Assembly: GCA_945613045.1 (NCBI GenBank)
Contig: CALZAG010000107.1
Span: 1-5,373 of the forward strand
Direction: 5' to 3'
Length of the DNA: 5,373 bases
DNA from: an uncultured Clostridia bacterium
GTDB lineage: Bacteria; Bacillota; Clostridia; Oscillospirales; Oscillospiraceae
This document shows, piece after piece, positions 4,491 to 5,373 of this stretch (the stretch's first letter is position 1; each line of letters opens with the position of its first letter). The notes below the pieces were generated by a model that searched no databases, was not told the origin of the DNA, and was given only the letters and a program-made list of their open reading frames with translations. The position numbers were made by a program, and so were the translations under genes.

Positions 4491-5216
4491 ATGATCGAAT
4501 TTAAGAACGTGTCATTTTGCTACGAAAAGGAGCATCCGGTGCTCAAGAATATGTCCTTCCTGATTGAAAAAGGCGAAGCCGTGGGACTAATAGGGGCAAA
4601 CGGCGCGGGTAAATCATCCATGCTGAAGGTGCTGCTTGGATTACTGCCTCACGAGGGCGAGATTCTCGTAAAAGGCATTCCCCTGTGTAAACAGAATCTG
4701 GCGCAGATACGGCGTATTCTCGGCTTCGTCCTGCAGAATTCCGACAACCAGATGTTCATGCCCACCGTTTACGATGACATGATGTTCGGGCTTCTCAATT
4801 ACGGAATGAGCAAGGTGGATGCCGAGCGGCGTGTGGACGCCGTACTGGAGCAGCTGGATCTTACACAGCTTAAGAATAAGTATAATCACAAGATCTCGGG
4901 CGGCGAAAAGCGCATGGCGGCAATTGCGACGGTCCTTGCAATGGAGCCTGAGGTCATCATAATGGACGAGCCCTCCGTTTCGCTCGACCCCTATAACCGC
5001 AGAGCGGTGATAAATGTGATAAACTCCCTGACGCAGACGAAAATAATCGCCTCGCATGACCTTGATATGATAATGGAGACCTGCCGCAGAGTAATACTCA
5101 TTTCCGACGGACAGATCGTAGCGTCCGGTGATACCGATGAAATACTGCGCAACAAACAGCTCCTTGAGACTAACCGGATGGAGCTGCCGTTCAGTCTTTC
5201 CTCCTCTAATAACTGA
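4491..5216 (+). CDS. cbiO: ECF transporter ATP-binding protein CbiO/NikO
   Basis: Cytoplasmic ABC ATPase that powers Ni2+/Co2+ uptake with CbiQ and CbiM, presumably as a homodimer because only one ATPase gene is present. The 241-residue product has all the expected motifs: Walker A GANGAGKS (35-42), Q-loop VLQNSDNQMF (80-89), signature ISGGEKR (135-141, a variant of LSGGQ), Walker B VIIMDE (155-160, catalytic Glu160), D-loop SVSLD (162-166) and switch His189 in IIASHD. The DNQMF run after the Q-loop Gln is typical of ECF/CbiO-type ATPases. The ATG at 4491 is chosen by its GAGG; a GTG at 4479 would add four residues. It is last in the operon, 8 bases after cbiQ, and followed by a terminator. 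No residue needed for catalysis is missing. Substrate identity comes from the linked cbiM, not from this protein. Confidence 0.94.
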   Translation: MIEFKNVSFCYEKEHPVLKNMSFLIEKGEAVGLIGANGAGKSSMLKVLLGLLPHEGEILVKGIPLCKQNLAQIRRILGFVLQNSDNQMFMPTVYDDMMFGLLNYGMSKVDAERRVDAVLEQLDLTQLKNKYNHKISGGEKRMAAIATVLAMEPEVIIMDEPSVSLDPYNRRAVINVINSLTQTKIIASHDLDMIMETCRRVILISDGQIVASGDTDEILRNKQLLETNRMELPFSLSSSNN

Positions 5217-5234
5217 CATATTCCGAAGCCAAAG

Positions 5235-5280
5235 CACCCCATATGCATGACATTTTAACTGCATACGGGGTGATTTTTGT
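5235..5280 (+). terminator. Rho-independent terminator of the cbiMQO operon
   Basis: CACCCCATATGCA (5235-5247) pairs with TGCATACGGGGTG (5260-5272) through 12 of 13 positions (one A-C mismatch), with a 12-base loop, followed by ATTTTTGTT. It starts 18 bases after the cbiO stop codon. Confidence 0.9.
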
Positions 5281-5283
5281 TAT

Positions 5284-5315
5284 AAAAAACGCCGCAGGCC
5301 ATATAAGCCTGCGGC
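5284..5315 (-). terminator. Rho-independent terminator of the tRNA-Pro transcript
   Basis: A perfect 9-bp stem, GCCGCAGGC (5291-5299) with GCCTGCGGC (5307-5315), has a 7-base loop. On the minus strand it is followed by G and six T (5290-5284). It lies 4 bases past the tRNA CCA end, so it ends the minus-strand transcript and abuts the convergent cbiO terminator. Confidence 0.9.
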
Positions 5316-5319
5316 TGGT

Positions 5320-5373
5320 TGGTCCGAGTGACTGGAGTTGAACCAGCGGCCTCTTGAACCCCATTCAAGCGCG
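5320..5373 (-). tRNA. tRNA-Pro(GGG), partial: 5' end lies beyond the window
   Basis: The 3' two-thirds of a tRNA is visible on the minus strand. From its 3' end it has an encoded CCA (5320-5322), discriminator A (5323), the 3' acceptor strand CACTCGG (5324-5330), a T arm with loop TTCAACT and a 5-bp stem, a 5-base variable loop, and an anticodon arm with perfect stem CTTGA/TCAAG (5365-5369 and 5353-5357). The loop is ATGGGGT (5358-5364), with U33 and anticodon GGG at 5360-5362, so it reads CCC and CCU proline codons. G37, A73 and G72 (implying a C1-G72 pair) agree with proline identity. The A32-U38 loop pair is the one known for tRNA-Pro(GGG). The D arm and 5' acceptor strand are cut off by the window edge. 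Confidence 0.93.

Noticed and set aside
4641..5264. Long minus-strand open frame (207 codons) opposite cbiO
   Set aside because: It lies antisense to a complete ABC ATPase with every motif, runs through the operon terminator, and its translation shows no recognisable domain. It is a shadow of the real gene.
1..5373. Mobile element, CRISPR array, toxin-antitoxin or defence system
   Set aside because: No transposase, integrase, terminal repeats, regularly spaced direct repeats or small paired genes were seen. All long open frames belong to recognised housekeeping-type families.

Overview
The window is an ordinary chromosomal stretch of what looks like an anaerobic, spore-forming Firmicute (Clostridia-type) of moderate GC. 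The evidence is a PdaB-like deacetylase, strong GGAGG-type ribosome binding sites, alternative TTG and possibly GTG starts, a tRNA with an encoded CCA tail, and compact intrinsic terminators. This placement is inferred from gene content and style; I cannot name a genus.

Layout from left to right: (i) 1-99 holds the terminator of the leftmost gene. (ii) About 100-1326 on the minus strand is sstT, a Na+-coupled serine/threonine symporter, with a good sigma-A promoter (TTGACT-N17-TAAACT) and a perfect palindrome in its short leader. (iii) A divergent intergenic region (1327-1550) leads into a plus-strand membrane-anchored polysaccharide deacetylase of the PdaB type (1551-2324), closed by a strong terminator. 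(iv) The U-tract of that terminator overlaps the -35 box of a well-formed sigma-A promoter (TTGATA-N17-TGTAAT). It drives a three-gene operon for an energy-coupling factor (ECF) nickel/cobalt importer: cbiM (fused to a NikN-type PDGLE domain), cbiQ and cbiO. (v) The operon ends in a terminator at 5235-5280. It faces the terminator (5284-5315) of a minus-strand tRNA-Pro(GGG) gene that runs off the right edge.

The three ECF genes form one machine. CbiM is the membrane S component that captures Ni2+ or Co2+ through its N-terminal Met-His. CbiQ is the T component that couples it to the ATPase, and CbiO is the ATPase. Nickel versus cobalt cannot be decided here, because no metal enzyme or cobalamin gene is adjacent. 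The fused PDGLE domain leans towards the NikMN type.

I see no phage, insertion sequence, CRISPR array or defence system, and no evidence of an undescribed protein system. The most interesting material is non-coding: nested inverted repeats, phased A/T tracts and a C5G7 block around the cbiM promoter; a second GATAAAAA palindrome in the cbiM leader; the palindrome in the sstT leader; and a hairpin between cbiM and cbiQ. For all four operon or sporulation genes with a start conflict, the ribosome binding site helps decide. Upstream start codons exist at 1521 (pdaB), 2523 (cbiM), 3661 (cbiQ) and 4479 (cbiO), but the sites favour 1551, 2529, 3682 and 4491.
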